Origin: Acidobacteriota bacterium
Lineage (GTDB): Bacteria > Acidobacteriota > Vicinamibacteria > Vicinamibacterales > UBA2999
DNA: 64,000 nucleotides
Assembly: GCA_947482665.1 (NCBI GenBank)
Contig: CANKJK010000007.1
Coordinates: 62,001-126,000 of the forward strand
Direction of reading: 5' to 3'
Part shown: in pieces, positions 29,410 to 42,088 of the stretch
Numbering within the stretch: the stretch's first letter is position 1
Layout of the letters: each line of letters opens with the position of its first letter
Notes under the pieces: generated by a model
The model's input: only the letters and a program-made list of their open reading frames with translations
Database searches by the model: none
Told to the model about the DNA's origin: nothing
Position numbers and translations under genes: made by a program

Positions 29410-31892
29410 AAACGCACCCGCATCCCGAAGGTCGGCAGGAGCGGGACGCCCTGATCCCGCGTGTAGCTCAGCGACGGCAATTCTCCGGCCGGGTTGTAGG
29501 CCAGCACGGGACTGAGGGACCCCGCATTCTGACGGTTGGTGGCGTTGATCACCTCGATGTAGAGCTGCCAGCGGCCGCCATTCCATTTGGGCGAAAACGT
29601 TGTGCGCAGATCGAGCCTGGCGAACATCGGCAGCCGTGCCGAGTTCAGGTTCTGCACCCCGCCCAAATCCGTGGTGTACACGAGCAGGCCGGACGCATCT
29701 CGTTCCGGCACCAGCGTCGTGGCGCCTCCGCCCCTCTGCTCGACTGCTGACACTCGCAGCGCAGCCACCGGCGTGTAGGGGAAGCCCGAGGCCACCCGGA
29801 GGGTCGCCGCCAGTTCAATCAGCCGGGAGAGCCGGACGCTCGACACCACGCTGACCGAATGGCGCCGATCGTAGTCAAAGGGATAGCGCCGCCCATAGGC
29901 ATTCCACTCCGCCTTGCCGAGCGTGTAGGACGCCCACCCCATGAACCGAGACTCTCGCGAGGCCGGCTTGGTCACGTAGAGGTCCAGCCCGTAGGACCGG
30001 CCCGACGCGCCATTCTCCGGCGTGCTTGTGATGGTGGGCGTCGTGGGAATGCTCGACGCCAGTTCGGCGGGGAACGCGTAGGGCGCCAGGCGGACGGCCC
30101 GTTCGGCGTCGGTCTCGAGTCGGCCGACGATCATCCGGCTGAACCCTTTGTAGTACCCCTCCAGGCGAAGCATGGCCGAGGGGCCGAGGTCCTTCTCCAC
30201 TCCGGCTATCGCGTGCCACGAGCGCTCGCTGCGCAACGTCACGGCGGCGCCCTTGCTCAGGTCCACAAAGTAATCGGACTGAATCTGCTTCTCGTATCCG
30301 GGGCTCTGCGCATAGAGGCCCGTCGCCCCTCTGACGCGCAGGCCAGACCCGACGTCGTACGCGGCCGAGAGGCGGGGCCCCACGACGGCTTCATGGCTGA
30401 TGTCGTTCCAGTCGAGCCGGATGCCCGGCTGCACCGTCAAGCGCGAGGTCGCCACCCACCGGTCGCTCAGCCATGCCGACGCCCTCCGCGCCATGCGCGT
30501 GGAGTCGAGAATCGCGGGCAATCCGGCCCCGCCCTGCACGCTGGAGCCGTTGGCCTCGCCGGGATTTCGGTCGCCGCTGATGCGCCAGGCCCAGCCGGTG
30601 TCGAGCAGGTGCAGGTCAGCGCCCGCCTCCAGACCGTGACGAGCCGATGGCGCGAACGAGTACTCCTCCCGGAGCGCGATGTCGCGGAGCAACAGGTCCC
30701 GCGAGAAGAGGACGTTCGCGAACGGACTCGGGCCCGGCGCATTCGACCGCTTGGCGTCATTGGCCACCTGACCATCCACGCCGAGCTGCTCACTGTTCCG
30801 ATACCACGACAGGATGGTCTTTGACGCGCCTCGTGCGCCGGCCCGCGTGAAAAAGGCCACAGACGCCAAATCGTTGGCCGCCCCGGTCTTGAGCGACAGG
30901 CGCTCCGAGGTCGCGCTGTCATCGAAGTTCGCGTCCGTCTTTTCGCGGCTGCGGATCGCCGTCACCGACACCCGCTGTCCCGGCCTGGGCAGCCACGACA
31001 AAATCGTCTGGACGTCCTCGAACGACGGCAACTGCTGGTCGAGGATGCGACCAACAATCAGGTCGTAGTAGGTTCGCCGGCCCGTCAGCAGCCACGAGCC
31101 CGTCTGGACGCCAGGCAGCTTCCCCTCCAGCACGACGTTGCCATCAGTCAGCGCAATCGCCGCGGACCCCGACAGGCGCTCCGTTTCGGTGCCAGGCCGG
31201 TTCTCGACGGTGAGCAGGGATGACAGCCGGTCGCCGTACTTCGGACCAAACCCGCCCGCCGAGAGCTCGAAGGACTTGACCGTTGCCGGATTGAACGCGC
31301 TGAACAGGCCAAACAGCCGATACGGGTTATGGACCTCTACGCCGTCCATCATCGTGAGGTTCTGGTCCGGGCTGCCGCCGCGCACGGTCAGGCGGCTTCC
31401 GATCTCATCGGCCGCACTCACCCCGGGCAGTGTCTGGATCACGCGGAAGACGTTGTCGATGGCGCCGGCCACCGCATTGACCTGAAGGGGCGTCACCTCC
31501 ACGCGGGCCGGTGGCAACTCCGCGAGAGGTGCCGCGGACTCGCCGCCCACCTTCACGGTCTCACTGAACTGCTGCACGCTGAAGAGCACGACCTCAAGCT
31601 CGGGCGACGCCTGCCCAGCCAGGAGCGTCAGCTCCCGGGATTCCGCCAGGTGTCCAGCCGCCTCGAAGGTCAGCCGCACGGTACCCGCGGGCACCATCAG
31701 CGCGAAACGTCCATCGGTGCCTGACGTGGCACTCGCGCCGCCGGCACGCACGGTGGCCCCCGCGATAGCCTGTCGAGACTGCCCTTCGGTCACATGGCCG
31801 CGCAGCGTGATGAGGTCCTGCCCCGCGGTGGGTGTGGACCACGCGCATACGAGGACGAGGCTGACAGAGAGGATCAGGCAGAGATGACGCAT
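29406..31892 (-). CDS. TonB-dependent receptor with N-terminal carboxypeptidase-regulatory-like domain
   Basis: An 828-residue outer-membrane receptor. A signal peptide (LILSVSLVLVCAWSTPTAGQ) is followed by a CarboxypepD_reg-like beta-sandwich (about 28-105), a plug domain (IQTLPGVSAADEIGSRLTVRGGSPDQNLTMMDGVEV) and a long barrel ending in an aromatic residue (TFGMRVRF). The ligand is unknown. Such receptors are numerous in Acidobacteriota. No TonB, ExbB or ExbD gene is in the window. It begins 6 nt after the comEC stop, so the two may share a transcript. Confidence 0.9.
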   Translation of the reverse strand: MRHLCLILSVSLVLVCAWSTPTAGQDLITLRGHVTEGQSRQAIAGATVRAGGASATSGTDGRFALMVPAGTVRLTFEAAGHLAESRELTLLAGQASPELEVVLFSVQQFSETVKVGGESAAPLAELPPARVEVTPLQVNAVAGAIDNVFRVIQTLPGVSAADEIGSRLTVRGGSPDQNLTMMDGVEVHNPYRLFGLFSAFNPATVKSFELSAGGFGPKYGDRLSSLLTVENRPGTETERLSGSAAIALTDGNVVLEGKLPGVQTGSWLLTGRRTYYDLIVGRILDQQLPSFEDVQTILSWLPRPGQRVSVTAIRSREKTDANFDDSATSERLSLKTGAANDLASVAFFTRAGARGASKTILSWYRNSEQLGVDGQVANDAKRSNAPGPSPFANVLFSRDLLLRDIALREEYSFAPSARHGLEAGADLHLLDTGWAWRISGDRNPGEANGSSVQGGAGLPAILDSTRMARRASAWLSDRWVATSRLTVQPGIRLDWNDISHEAVVGPRLSAAYDVGSGLRVRGATGLYAQSPGYEKQIQSDYFVDLSKGAAVTLRSERSWHAIAGVEKDLGPSAMLRLEGYYKGFSRMIVGRLETDAERAVRLAPYAFPAELASSIPTTPTITSTPENGASGRSYGLDLYVTKPASRESRFMGWASYTLGKAEWNAYGRRYPFDYDRRHSVSVVSSVRLSRLIELAATLRVASGFPYTPVAALRVSAVEQRGGGATTLVPERDASGLLVYTTDLGGVQNLNSARLPMFARLDLRTTFSPKWNGGRWQLYIEVINATNRQNAGSLSPVLAYNPAGELPSLSYTRDQGVPLLPTFGMRVRF

Positions 31893-31898
31893 TGAAGG

Positions 31899-34367
31899 TT
31901 AGGACGGCGACAGCCGAGGATAGGTTTCGTGAGAGAGAGGCACGGGCACCCATGCCGGGTGCATGAACGTCCGGAATCGCACCGCATGGCCGTCGGTCTC
32001 GATGGTCACTTCTCCGTCCACGTCGGTCCTCAGGATATGCGCCCCCGCCTCTGCCAACCGACTGAGGACGACCGGAGAAGGATGCCCGAAGCTGTTCCCC
32101 CTCCCGCAGCTGATGAGCGCGAGCTGCGGCGCCCAGGATCGCAGAAGCGCGGGCGAGGTCGAACCACGGCTCCCATGATGTCCCACCTTCAGGATGCGAA
32201 TGGGCGCCAGGGAGAGTTGGCCGAGCAGGCTCTCCTCCACGCCAGCACCGGCATCACCCGTCAACAGGAGGGCCACGTCACCGTAGCGGATCTCCAGCAC
32301 AACTGAATCGTCATTCCTGACGACGCGCCGTTCCCACTCAGGCACTGCGGGATGTAACACGCGCACTGTGACGCCCCCCACCTGCGCCCGCGTGCCGGCG
32401 TTCCAGTGGGCACGTCGCGTGCGCACCGCCGCGGCCGCCTGCTCCATCAGCTCCGACGCCGCGTGTCCATGCACATCGATGCCCGTCCACAGGATCGGGG
32501 GCCTGAAGTCGCGCAGGATCTCCGGCACCCCCGCCACGTGGTCCGGGTCTGCGTGGGTCACGACCACGCCGTCGAGCCGCCGAATCCCACGCGCCCAGAG
32601 CGCGGGCCCGACCACGCGGTCGCCCAACCGAGCCTCGCTCCCTCCTCCCCCGCCCGCGTCGACCATGAGCACGCGACCGTCAGGCAGGCGCAGCACCATC
32701 GCCTCCCCCTGTCCCACATCGAGCAGCGTCAACGAGAGCCGCCCGTCCGCGCCGGAACCCGGCCGGGCCGGCACATTTGCCCACACCGCCACGCCCAGGA
32801 ACAGGGCGAGCAGCGCGGCTCCACGGCGCGACGACCGCCAGGCGAGCGCCAGCAGGCCGGCAAAGACCAGCCAGCCCCAGAGAGGAGGAGGCGGCACGCG
32901 AGGGGAGAGGTACGGCACGCGCTGCGCCAACGCGGAGGTGGCGACCAGCGCTCGTGTTGCGTTGTCCGCCACGACGCCGCACAGTCCTGCCAGCCACGGC
33001 ACATCGGCCAGCATGCACACGCCCGCAAGTTGCGCGGTGGTCATCGCGGGCACCGCCACCAGATTGGCCGCAACGCCGTAGAGCGGCACACGGCCGAACA
33101 CCCCTGCGGTCACCGGCAGCATGACCAGCTCCACGGCCACCGACGCGGTGATCGTGGTCACAAGCCACCACGCCGCTCGCCTGAGCAGCGGCTCGTCAGC
33201 TCCGGCTCCCTGCCAGGCCTGACCCACGCCGAGCAATGCGGCCGTCGCACCGTAGGTGAGCCAGAACCCGGCATCCCGTACGTCCAGCGGCGAGACGCAC
33301 ACGAGCAGGCCCGCACTCACCGCGAGCGCGTTCCACGTTGGCGTTTGCAGGTCGAGCACCCGGGCCGACAGATACAGCACCGCCATCACCACGGCGCGCC
33401 ACACCGACGGCCCTCCGCTGACGAGCGACGCATAGCCCACGAGCACCGGGATGGTGAATCCCGCCAGGGCGCGCGGCCCCAAGCCTGACAAACGGAGCAT
33501 CCCGGCGACCAGCAGCGCGATGACGGCGATGTTTCCGCCAGAGATGGCGATGACGTGATACGTCCCCGCCGCCTGCAGCTGGTCACGGACCTCGGAAGGA
33601 ATCGCCGTCCGGTCGCCGATGAGGAGCGCCGTGACGATCCCCGCGCCCATGCCGGCGCCGCCCGGCATGGAGGCCGCGACCCGCCGTCGGATGCCGGACC
33701 TGACCGCCGCGGTCCACTCCGACCAGCGGGTGCCGGCCGCCACGACCTCGACGACCAGGCCGCTCTTGACCCGGCCCGTCAGCGACACGCCGTTGCGCGC
33801 CGAGGCCGCCTCCCCATCCGCGACACCGGTCGTCAGATACCGGGCAGGCCGGCGAAACACGACAGGCACCTCCACCACCCGGCCCGCGCGCCACGCGCTC
33901 ACGCGCTCCGGCGCCACTGCACCAGACACGGTCAGCAACACTCCTCCCGGCGCGGCGGCCACTCTTCCATTGATCGCAAGGGCTTCGATGGTCCCGCGCA
34001 GCCGCACGCCACCAGCCGAGACCGCCGCATCCTCGTCCAGCCGGATGCGCGCCACGAGGGGTGGGTGAGCACCAGGGGCCGAGACGCGGTCGATTTCAAA
34101 CCCGCCGAAGGCGCGCTCCAGCGTCGCGCGCAGCGGCGTGTGCCGTGCCACCTCTTCTGCCCGTGCCGCGAGTCCCACGCCAGCCAGCGCGTAGCCGGCC
34201 GTCGCGCATGCCACGACGACAGCGGATCGGCGAGCCATCCATCCGGCCCAGCCAAGGGCCGCCAGAGCCGCCAGCGCCCACGGCACCGGCGCTGGACACG
34301 ACAGGGCGCTGCCGGTCAGCGCACCACAGACCAGCGCCGAGGCCGGAATGAGCGCCACGGATCGCAT
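31899..34367 (-). CDS. comEC: ComEC/Rec2-type DNA-uptake channel protein
   Basis: An 822-residue inner-membrane protein that in competent bacteria forms the channel for incoming single-stranded DNA. It has an N-terminal multi-TM segment with a DUF4131-type soluble domain, the central Competence domain (HVIAISGGNIAVIALLVAG) and a C-terminal metallo-beta-lactamase-like domain (LDVGQGEAMVLRLPDG, VVTHADPDHVAG, LKVGHHGSRGSTSP). All three parts are intact. comEA, its periplasmic partner, lies at 18767-19078. Confidence 0.95.
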   Translation of the reverse strand: MRSVALIPASALVCGALTGSALSCPAPVPWALAALAALGWAGWMARRSAVVVACATAGYALAGVGLAARAEEVARHTPLRATLERAFGGFEIDRVSAPGAHPPLVARIRLDEDAAVSAGGVRLRGTIEALAINGRVAAAPGGVLLTVSGAVAPERVSAWRAGRVVEVPVVFRRPARYLTTGVADGEAASARNGVSLTGRVKSGLVVEVVAAGTRWSEWTAAVRSGIRRRVAASMPGGAGMGAGIVTALLIGDRTAIPSEVRDQLQAAGTYHVIAISGGNIAVIALLVAGMLRLSGLGPRALAGFTIPVLVGYASLVSGGPSVWRAVVMAVLYLSARVLDLQTPTWNALAVSAGLLVCVSPLDVRDAGFWLTYGATAALLGVGQAWQGAGADEPLLRRAAWWLVTTITASVAVELVMLPVTAGVFGRVPLYGVAANLVAVPAMTTAQLAGVCMLADVPWLAGLCGVVADNATRALVATSALAQRVPYLSPRVPPPPLWGWLVFAGLLALAWRSSRRGAALLALFLGVAVWANVPARPGSGADGRLSLTLLDVGQGEAMVLRLPDGRVLMVDAGGGGGSEARLGDRVVGPALWARGIRRLDGVVVTHADPDHVAGVPEILRDFRPPILWTGIDVHGHAASELMEQAAAAVRTRRAHWNAGTRAQVGGVTVRVLHPAVPEWERRVVRNDDSVVLEIRYGDVALLLTGDAGAGVEESLLGQLSLAPIRILKVGHHGSRGSTSPALLRSWAPQLALISCGRGNSFGHPSPVVLSRLAEAGAHILRTDVDGEVTIETDGHAVRFRTFMHPAWVPVPLSHETYPRLSPS

Positions 34368-34495
34368 CGCCCAGATGGGTGCAAGCCTCGGGCCTGTCGC
34401 GTCCCTGCACGGAACCGTTGCACACGGCCACAGCGAGGCAGTTCACGCGAAGTCGCCACGAGGTTGTGCGGCAGGTTCCGCGATCCGCCGGGTTC

Positions 34496-34501
34496 TATAA
34501 T
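34496..34501 (+). promoter_or_regulatory. Possible -10 box of the SGNH hydrolase gene
   Basis: A perfect TATAAT lies 10 nt before the ATG at 34512. Transcription would begin about 4 nt from the start codon, leaving no room for a Shine-Dalgarno. No good -35 hexamer is seen at the usual distance. Confidence 0.4.
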
Positions 34502-34511
34502 CCGGACCACG

Positions 34512-35873
34512 ATGTTCAGACGCCGCCATCGACTCCGCTCGCTCCTGACGCTTGGCGTAGCCGCCGGGTTGACGATGGGCGCCACACCGGTCTCGGCACA
34601 GTGGTCGCAGGACTTCTGGATCGCCACGTGGGCGACCGCCATGGTGGCGCGGCCTCTGGCGTCAGTGCCGCCCGCCCAGGTGCAGACGAGCGCAGAGCCT
34701 TCCCTGCTCCCGCGCAACCCCGAGGCCGTACCCAACCGGCCGCTACCTCCTCCCCCGCCACCACCGCCTCCTCCGCCACCGTTTCAGCACGGCACGAATC
34801 AGACGCTCCGGCAGGTGGTGCACACCAGCATGGGTGGCAGCAGTGCCCGCGTGGTGTTCAGCAACGCGTTCGGCACCGAACCGGTCACCATCGGCGCGGC
34901 ATCCATCGCCCTGCGCGGCGACGGCCCGGCGATTGCGCCCGGCACGGCGCGGCCCCTGCTCTTCGGAGGCAAGGTCACCGCGATCATCCCACCGGGCGCA
35001 CTGCTCTACAGTGACGCCACCGACTTCATTACGCCGTCACTTGGCGATGTCGTCATCGACCTGTACTTGCCAGGCACCACCGGCGTGCCCTCCCCGCTCA
35101 CAATGCACGGCGGCGCGCTCCAGACCAGCTACGCGGGCCGTGGAAACCTGACGGGCGCGTCGACGATCGCGACCCCCGACGTCTTCCACTCCTGGTTCCT
35201 GCTCTCTCGGCTGGAAGTCGTGGGCACGCCGGGCTCGGCCACCGTCGTCGCCCTCGGCGATTCAATCACCGACGGCACGTCGTCGTCCCCGGACGCGAAC
35301 CGCCGCTGGACGGATAGGCTGGCGGAACGCCTCACGGTCTGGAACTCCCGGCTGGGCGTGGCGAACATGGGCATCGCCGGCAACGGGCTGATGGGAGACG
35401 GTGCACCGGAGTACGGCGCGAACGTCCAGGCCCGCTTTGACCGGGATGTGCTTGCGCTCCCTCATGTCCAACACGTGATCGTGATGGCAGGCATCAACGA
35501 TATCGGCATGGTGCCGACCAGCCCCGCACCCAGCGCGGAGGACCTGATCGCGGGGCACCAGCAGCTCATCACCCGCGCACGGGCGCGCGGACTCCGGATC
35601 TATGGCGCCACGCTGACGCCCTTCGAAGGTGCGGGCTACTACTCGAATGAGGGAGAAACGCTGCGGAAGGCCGTCAACGAGTGGATCCGGACGTCCGGCC
35701 TCTATGACGGCGTGTTCGACTTTGATGCCGTGCTGAGGGACCCGGCCCGCCCCGCGCGGCTATTGCCGACCTATGACTCGGGCGATCACCTGCATCCGAG
35801 TGACGCGGGATATGCCGCGATGGGCACGGCCATTCCGCTCGACACCTTCGGCCCCCCGTCCAACAGGCGCTGA
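34512..35873 (+). CDS. Secreted SGNH/GDSL-type hydrolase with polyproline linker
   Basis: A 453-residue exported esterase/lipase-like protein. The N-terminal signal ends near TPVSAQ. Around residues 75-90 is an uninterrupted run of 12 prolines. A beta-rich domain follows (about 95-225), then the SGNH hydrolase fold: block I GDSIT with the nucleophile Ser, block III with GIND, and block V SGDHLHPS with the catalytic Asp/His. The substrate may be an acylated carbohydrate or lipid. I chose the ATG at 34512; the ORF-track start lies inside comEC on the other strand. It converges on carB. Confidence 0.88.
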   Translation: MFRRRHRLRSLLTLGVAAGLTMGATPVSAQWSQDFWIATWATAMVARPLASVPPAQVQTSAEPSLLPRNPEAVPNRPLPPPPPPPPPPPPFQHGTNQTLRQVVHTSMGGSSARVVFSNAFGTEPVTIGAASIALRGDGPAIAPGTARPLLFGGKVTAIIPPGALLYSDATDFITPSLGDVVIDLYLPGTTGVPSPLTMHGGALQTSYAGRGNLTGASTIATPDVFHSWFLLSRLEVVGTPGSATVVALGDSITDGTSSSPDANRRWTDRLAERLTVWNSRLGVANMGIAGNGLMGDGAPEYGANVQARFDRDVLALPHVQHVIVMAGINDIGMVPTSPAPSAEDLIAGHQQLITRARARGLRIYGATLTPFEGAGYYSNEGETLRKAVNEWIRTSGLYDGVFDFDAVLRDPARPARLLPTYDSGDHLHPSDAGYAAMGTAIPLDTFGPPSNRR

Positions 35874-35894
35874 GGGCGCCCCCACGACACCGGA

Positions 35895-39155
<3,261 letters not shown>

Positions 39156-39158
39156 GCC

Positions 39159-40295
39159 CTAGGCCTCCATCGCGTCGATGAACTGCCGGAACAGGTAGTC
39201 CGCGTCGTGCGGACCAGGCGAGGCCTCTGGGTGGTACTGCACCGAGAACACCGGCCGGCTCACATGCCGGAATCCCTCCAGCGTGCCGTCGTAGAGATTC
39301 GTGTGCGTCACGACCAGCCCCGAGGGGAGCGACTCGGGATCCACGGCAAAACCGTGGTTCTGCGATGTGATTTCCACCTTGCCCGACGCATGGTCCTTCA
39401 CCGGATGGTTGCCGCCCCGATGCCCGAATTTCAGTTTGAAGGTGCGAGCGCCCGCAGCCAGTCCGAGAATCTGGTGGCCCAGACAGATGCCGAAGAGCGG
39501 CACGTCGCCCGCCAGCAGCTGCTTCACGTTCTCGATGGCGTAGGGCACGGCCGACGGGTCGCCGGGGCCGTTGCTCAGAAACACGCCGTCCGGCTGTGAC
39601 GCCAGGAGCGTTGCGGCCGGAGTGGACGCGGGATAGACCGTCACATCGCAGCCATACGCCGCGAGGCGCCGGAGAATGTTGAATTTCACGCCGAAATCGT
39701 AGGCAGCCACTTTGAGGCGCCGGGAGGCGCGCCGCTCCGGCGCCGCACCAAACTCCGCCTCGTCAGCCATGCCCCATTCGGCGGACCGGGCATTCCACTC
39801 GTACGGCTGCGCGCAACTCACCACGCTCACAAGGTCAGCGCCTTCCATCCGAGGAATGGCCCGGGCCTTCTCGACCAGTTCGTGCGGGTCCACGTGCCCG
39901 GTGGCGATGACGCCGCGCATCACGCCCGCAGACCGGAGCACACGGGTGAGCGCCCGGGTGTCAATATCGGCGATCGCGACGATCTTGTGTCGCGTCAGGT
40001 ACTCACGAAGAGAACTCGTCGAACGCCAGTTACTGGCGAGGGGCGACTGTTCGCGGACGATGAAGCCAGCCACGCGAGGCGTGTCCGACTCCACATCACT
40101 GGGCGCCGTGCCGTAGTTGCCGATCTGCGGCGCCGTCATCGTGACGATCTGGCCGGCATAGGACGGGTCCGTGAGGATCTCCTGGTAGCCGGTCATGCTC
40201 GTGTTGAACACAACTTCGCCGCGTGCTTCTCCAGCCGCGCCGGCGGCGACACCCTTATAGAAGGTGCCGTCTTCGAGGGCGAGCACTGCGTTCAT
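39159..40295 (-). CDS. carA: Carbamoyl-phosphate synthase small subunit (glutamine amidotransferase)
   Basis: A 378-residue subunit that hydrolyses glutamine and channels ammonia to CarB. The class I amidotransferase triad is visible: the nucleophile Cys in [11 protein letters not shown], and His and Glu in [12 protein letters not shown]. The N-terminal domain has [18 protein letters not shown] chose the ATG at 40295, because the preceding 62 residues of the ORF-track version run into the intergenic region and the bshC gene. Confidence 0.98.
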   Translation of the reverse strand: MNAVLALEDGTFYKGVAAGAAGEARGEVVFNTSMTGYQEILTDPSYAGQIVTMTAPQIGNYGTAPSDVESDTPRVAGFIVREQSPLASNWRSTSSLREYLTRHKIVAIADIDTRALTRVLRSAGVMRGVIATGHVDPHELVEKARAIPRMEGADLVSVVSCAQPYEWNARSAEWGMADEAEFGAAPERRASRRLKVAAYDFGVKFNILRRLAAYGCDVTVYPASTPAATLLASQPDGVFLSNGPGDPSAVPYAIENVKQLLAGDVPLFGICLGHQILGLAAGARTFKLKFGHRGGNHPVKDHASGKVEITSQNHGFAVDPESLPSGLVVTHTNLYDGTLEGFRHVSRPVFSVQYHPEASPGPHDADYLFRQFIDAMEA

Positions 40296-40351
40296 CGGGT
40301 AGGTGCGCTGTGGGGGAACGTCGAGCGATGGAAGCGATTCACTAAAGTCGA

Positions 40352-40360
40352 ATCGTAGCA
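40352..40360 (-). promoter_or_regulatory. Extended -10 element upstream of carA
   Basis: On the minus strand TGCTACGAT fits an extended -10 (TGnTAnnnT). The same 9-mer precedes ilvE. A leader of about 50 nt would precede carA. No convincing -35 was found, which is acceptable for extended -10 promoters. Confidence 0.4.
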
Positions 40361-40367
40361 CGTACGC

Positions 40368-40399
40368 TTGACTCTCTGAGAGCCCTCTGCGACAGTCAA
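40368..40399. promoter_or_regulatory. Inverted TTGACT boxes in the carA/bshC divergent region
   Basis: TTGACT (40368-40373) and its reverse complement AGTCAA (40394-40399) face each other across 20 nt. Each could be a -35 box for one direction, with weak -10 candidates 17 nt away (GACAGT toward bshC, GAGAGT toward carA). They might equally be an operator dyad. Confidence 0.3.
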
Positions 40400-40410
40400 A
40401 CCGCCCCACG

Positions 40411-42075
40411 ATGACGACAGCTTCTTCGGCGCAGGATTCCGCCACGCACACCGCCCTGGACATCCGGTCCCTGCCCGCCACGTCTCCACTTGCGCGGGAC
40501 TACGCCTTCGCCTTCAGCCGGCTGGCGTCGTTCTACGCAGCTGACCCCGGGGAGGCCGACGCGTGGCGTGCCGTGATCGCCAGCGTGACGGGCCACCCGG
40601 CACATGCCGCCGCGCCGCGCGCCGCCATCGCTGGCGTGATCCGTGCCCAGCAATCCGCGCGACGCGCTCCGGAGGCTGCCCGGGCGTCACTGGCCAAGCT
40701 TGAGCAGGCCGGCTCGGTGGCGGTCGTCACTGGCCAGCAGGCGGGCATCTTCGGCGGACCGCTCTACACGCTACTCAAGGCCGTGTCCGCCATCACGCTG
40801 GCGGCGCGCGTCGAAGCCGAGTACGGCTCGCCAGCCGTCCCCATCTTCTGGGTAGACGCCGAGGACCACGACTGGGCCGAAGTCCGGACATGCGCGCTCC
40901 TGGGCGCTGACGACGCCGTCGTCACGCTGGCGGCGGCGGACCTGCCCGGCGCCGGCAGCCGCCCGGTTGGCGACCTCGTAATTGAGGCGAGCATCGCCCA
41001 GACACTGGATGCGCTGGAGCAGGCCCTGCCGCCAACGCCGTTCACGCCGGACCTGATGGCTGCGCTTCGGCGTGCGTACGCGCCCGGCACCACCTTCGGC
41101 CGCGCCTGCGCCGCCTGGATTGAGACACTGCTCGGCCCCTACGGCCTGGTCGTCTTTGAATCGAGCGACCCGGCCGCGAAGCCGCTGGCCGCGCAACTGT
41201 TCGCCGCAGAAGTGACCACCGCGCCGCGCACGTCCCACCTCGCGGCCGAAGCCGGCCGGGCCCTGGCCACGCTCGGCTACCACGCCCAGGTGGAGCCGGC
41301 CGTCGACAGCGCCGCGCTCTTCGAACTGGGCGAGTCCCGCACGCCGGTCAAGGCAGCCGGGGATTCCTGCACCATCGGCACTCGCACACTGACCCGTGCG
41401 GCTCTCGCCGATCGCATCCTCGCCCATCCGGAGACCGTCGGACCGAACGTCCTGCTTCGCCCGCTGGTGCAGGACACCCTGTTTCCAACGGTCTGCTATG
41501 TCGCGGGGCCGGGCGAACTGGCCTATCTGGCCCAGTTGAAGCAAGTCTACGCAGCGCACGGTCTTCCGATGCCCCTCGTCCACACACGGTCGTCTGGAAC
41601 CTTCCTCGACAGCAACGCCACCCGCTTTCTTGCCCGGAACGGCGTCCCCCTTGAGGTGCTCGCCGCGCAGGACGAACGCGCCCTGAATGCCCTGCTCGCG
41701 GCCCAGATGCCCGCCGAGGTGGAGGCTGCGGGTCAGGCCGCCCTCGAGGCCATCGTCAACGCGATGGAGGCGCTGGCCGCGGCCGTTCCCGTCGTTGATG
41801 CGACGCTCCAGGGTGCGGTCCAGTCCGCCTCGGGCCGGATGCAGGACGACCTGAAGAAGGTGCAGGGCAAGATTCTGCAGGCGGCCAAGAAGAAGGACGA
41901 CACGCTCCGCCGCCAGTTCCGGCATGCGCAGGCGCAGGCTTTCCCGGAGGGCGCAGCGCAGGAGCGCCACCTGGGGTTCGTCGGGTTTCTCAATCGGGTC
42001 GGCCCCTCGCTCATCGACCGGCTCCTGACCGATCTGCCACCGGCGCCCGGGCGGCACTGGCTGGTTACGCTTTAG
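40411..42075 (+). CDS. bshC: Bacillithiol biosynthesis cysteine-adding enzyme BshC
   Basis: A 554-residue enzyme of the BshC family, which joins cysteine to glucosaminyl-malate in the last step of bacillithiol synthesis. Hallmarks are [15 protein letters not shown], the [13 protein letters not shown] block, a central FESSDP region, and a C-terminal coiled coil before [15 protein letters not shown]. bshA and bshB are not in the window. It is followed 13 nt later by the PBP gene. Confidence 0.95.
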   Translation: MTTASSAQDSATHTALDIRSLPATSPLARDYAFAFSRLASFYAADPGEADAWRAVIASVTGHPAHAAAPRAAIAGVIRAQQSARRAPEAARASLAKLEQAGSVAVVTGQQAGIFGGPLYTLLKAVSAITLAARVEAEYGSPAVPIFWVDAEDHDWAEVRTCALLGADDAVVTLAAADLPGAGSRPVGDLVIEASIAQTLDALEQALPPTPFTPDLMAALRRAYAPGTTFGRACAAWIETLLGPYGLVVFESSDPAAKPLAAQLFAAEVTTAPRTSHLAAEAGRALATLGYHAQVEPAVDSAALFELGESRTPVKAAGDSCTIGTRTLTRAALADRILAHPETVGPNVLLRPLVQDTLFPTVCYVAGPGELAYLAQLKQVYAAHGLPMPLVHTRSSGTFLDSNATRFLARNGVPLEVLAAQDERALNALLAAQMPAEVEAAGQAALEAIVNAMEALAAAVPVVDATLQGAVQSASGRMQDDLKKVQGKILQAAKKKDDTLRRQFRHAQAQAFPEGAAQERHLGFVGFLNRVGPSLIDRLLTDLPPAPGRHWLVTL

Positions 42076-42088
42076 TCGTCTCCGCACT

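Noticed and set aside
34739-34785. Proline-codon tract in the SGNH gene as a DNA repeat or frameshift site
   Set aside because: The reading frame continues normally and codons vary (CCT, CCC, CCG, CCA), so it is a protein-level linker, not a slippery repeat.
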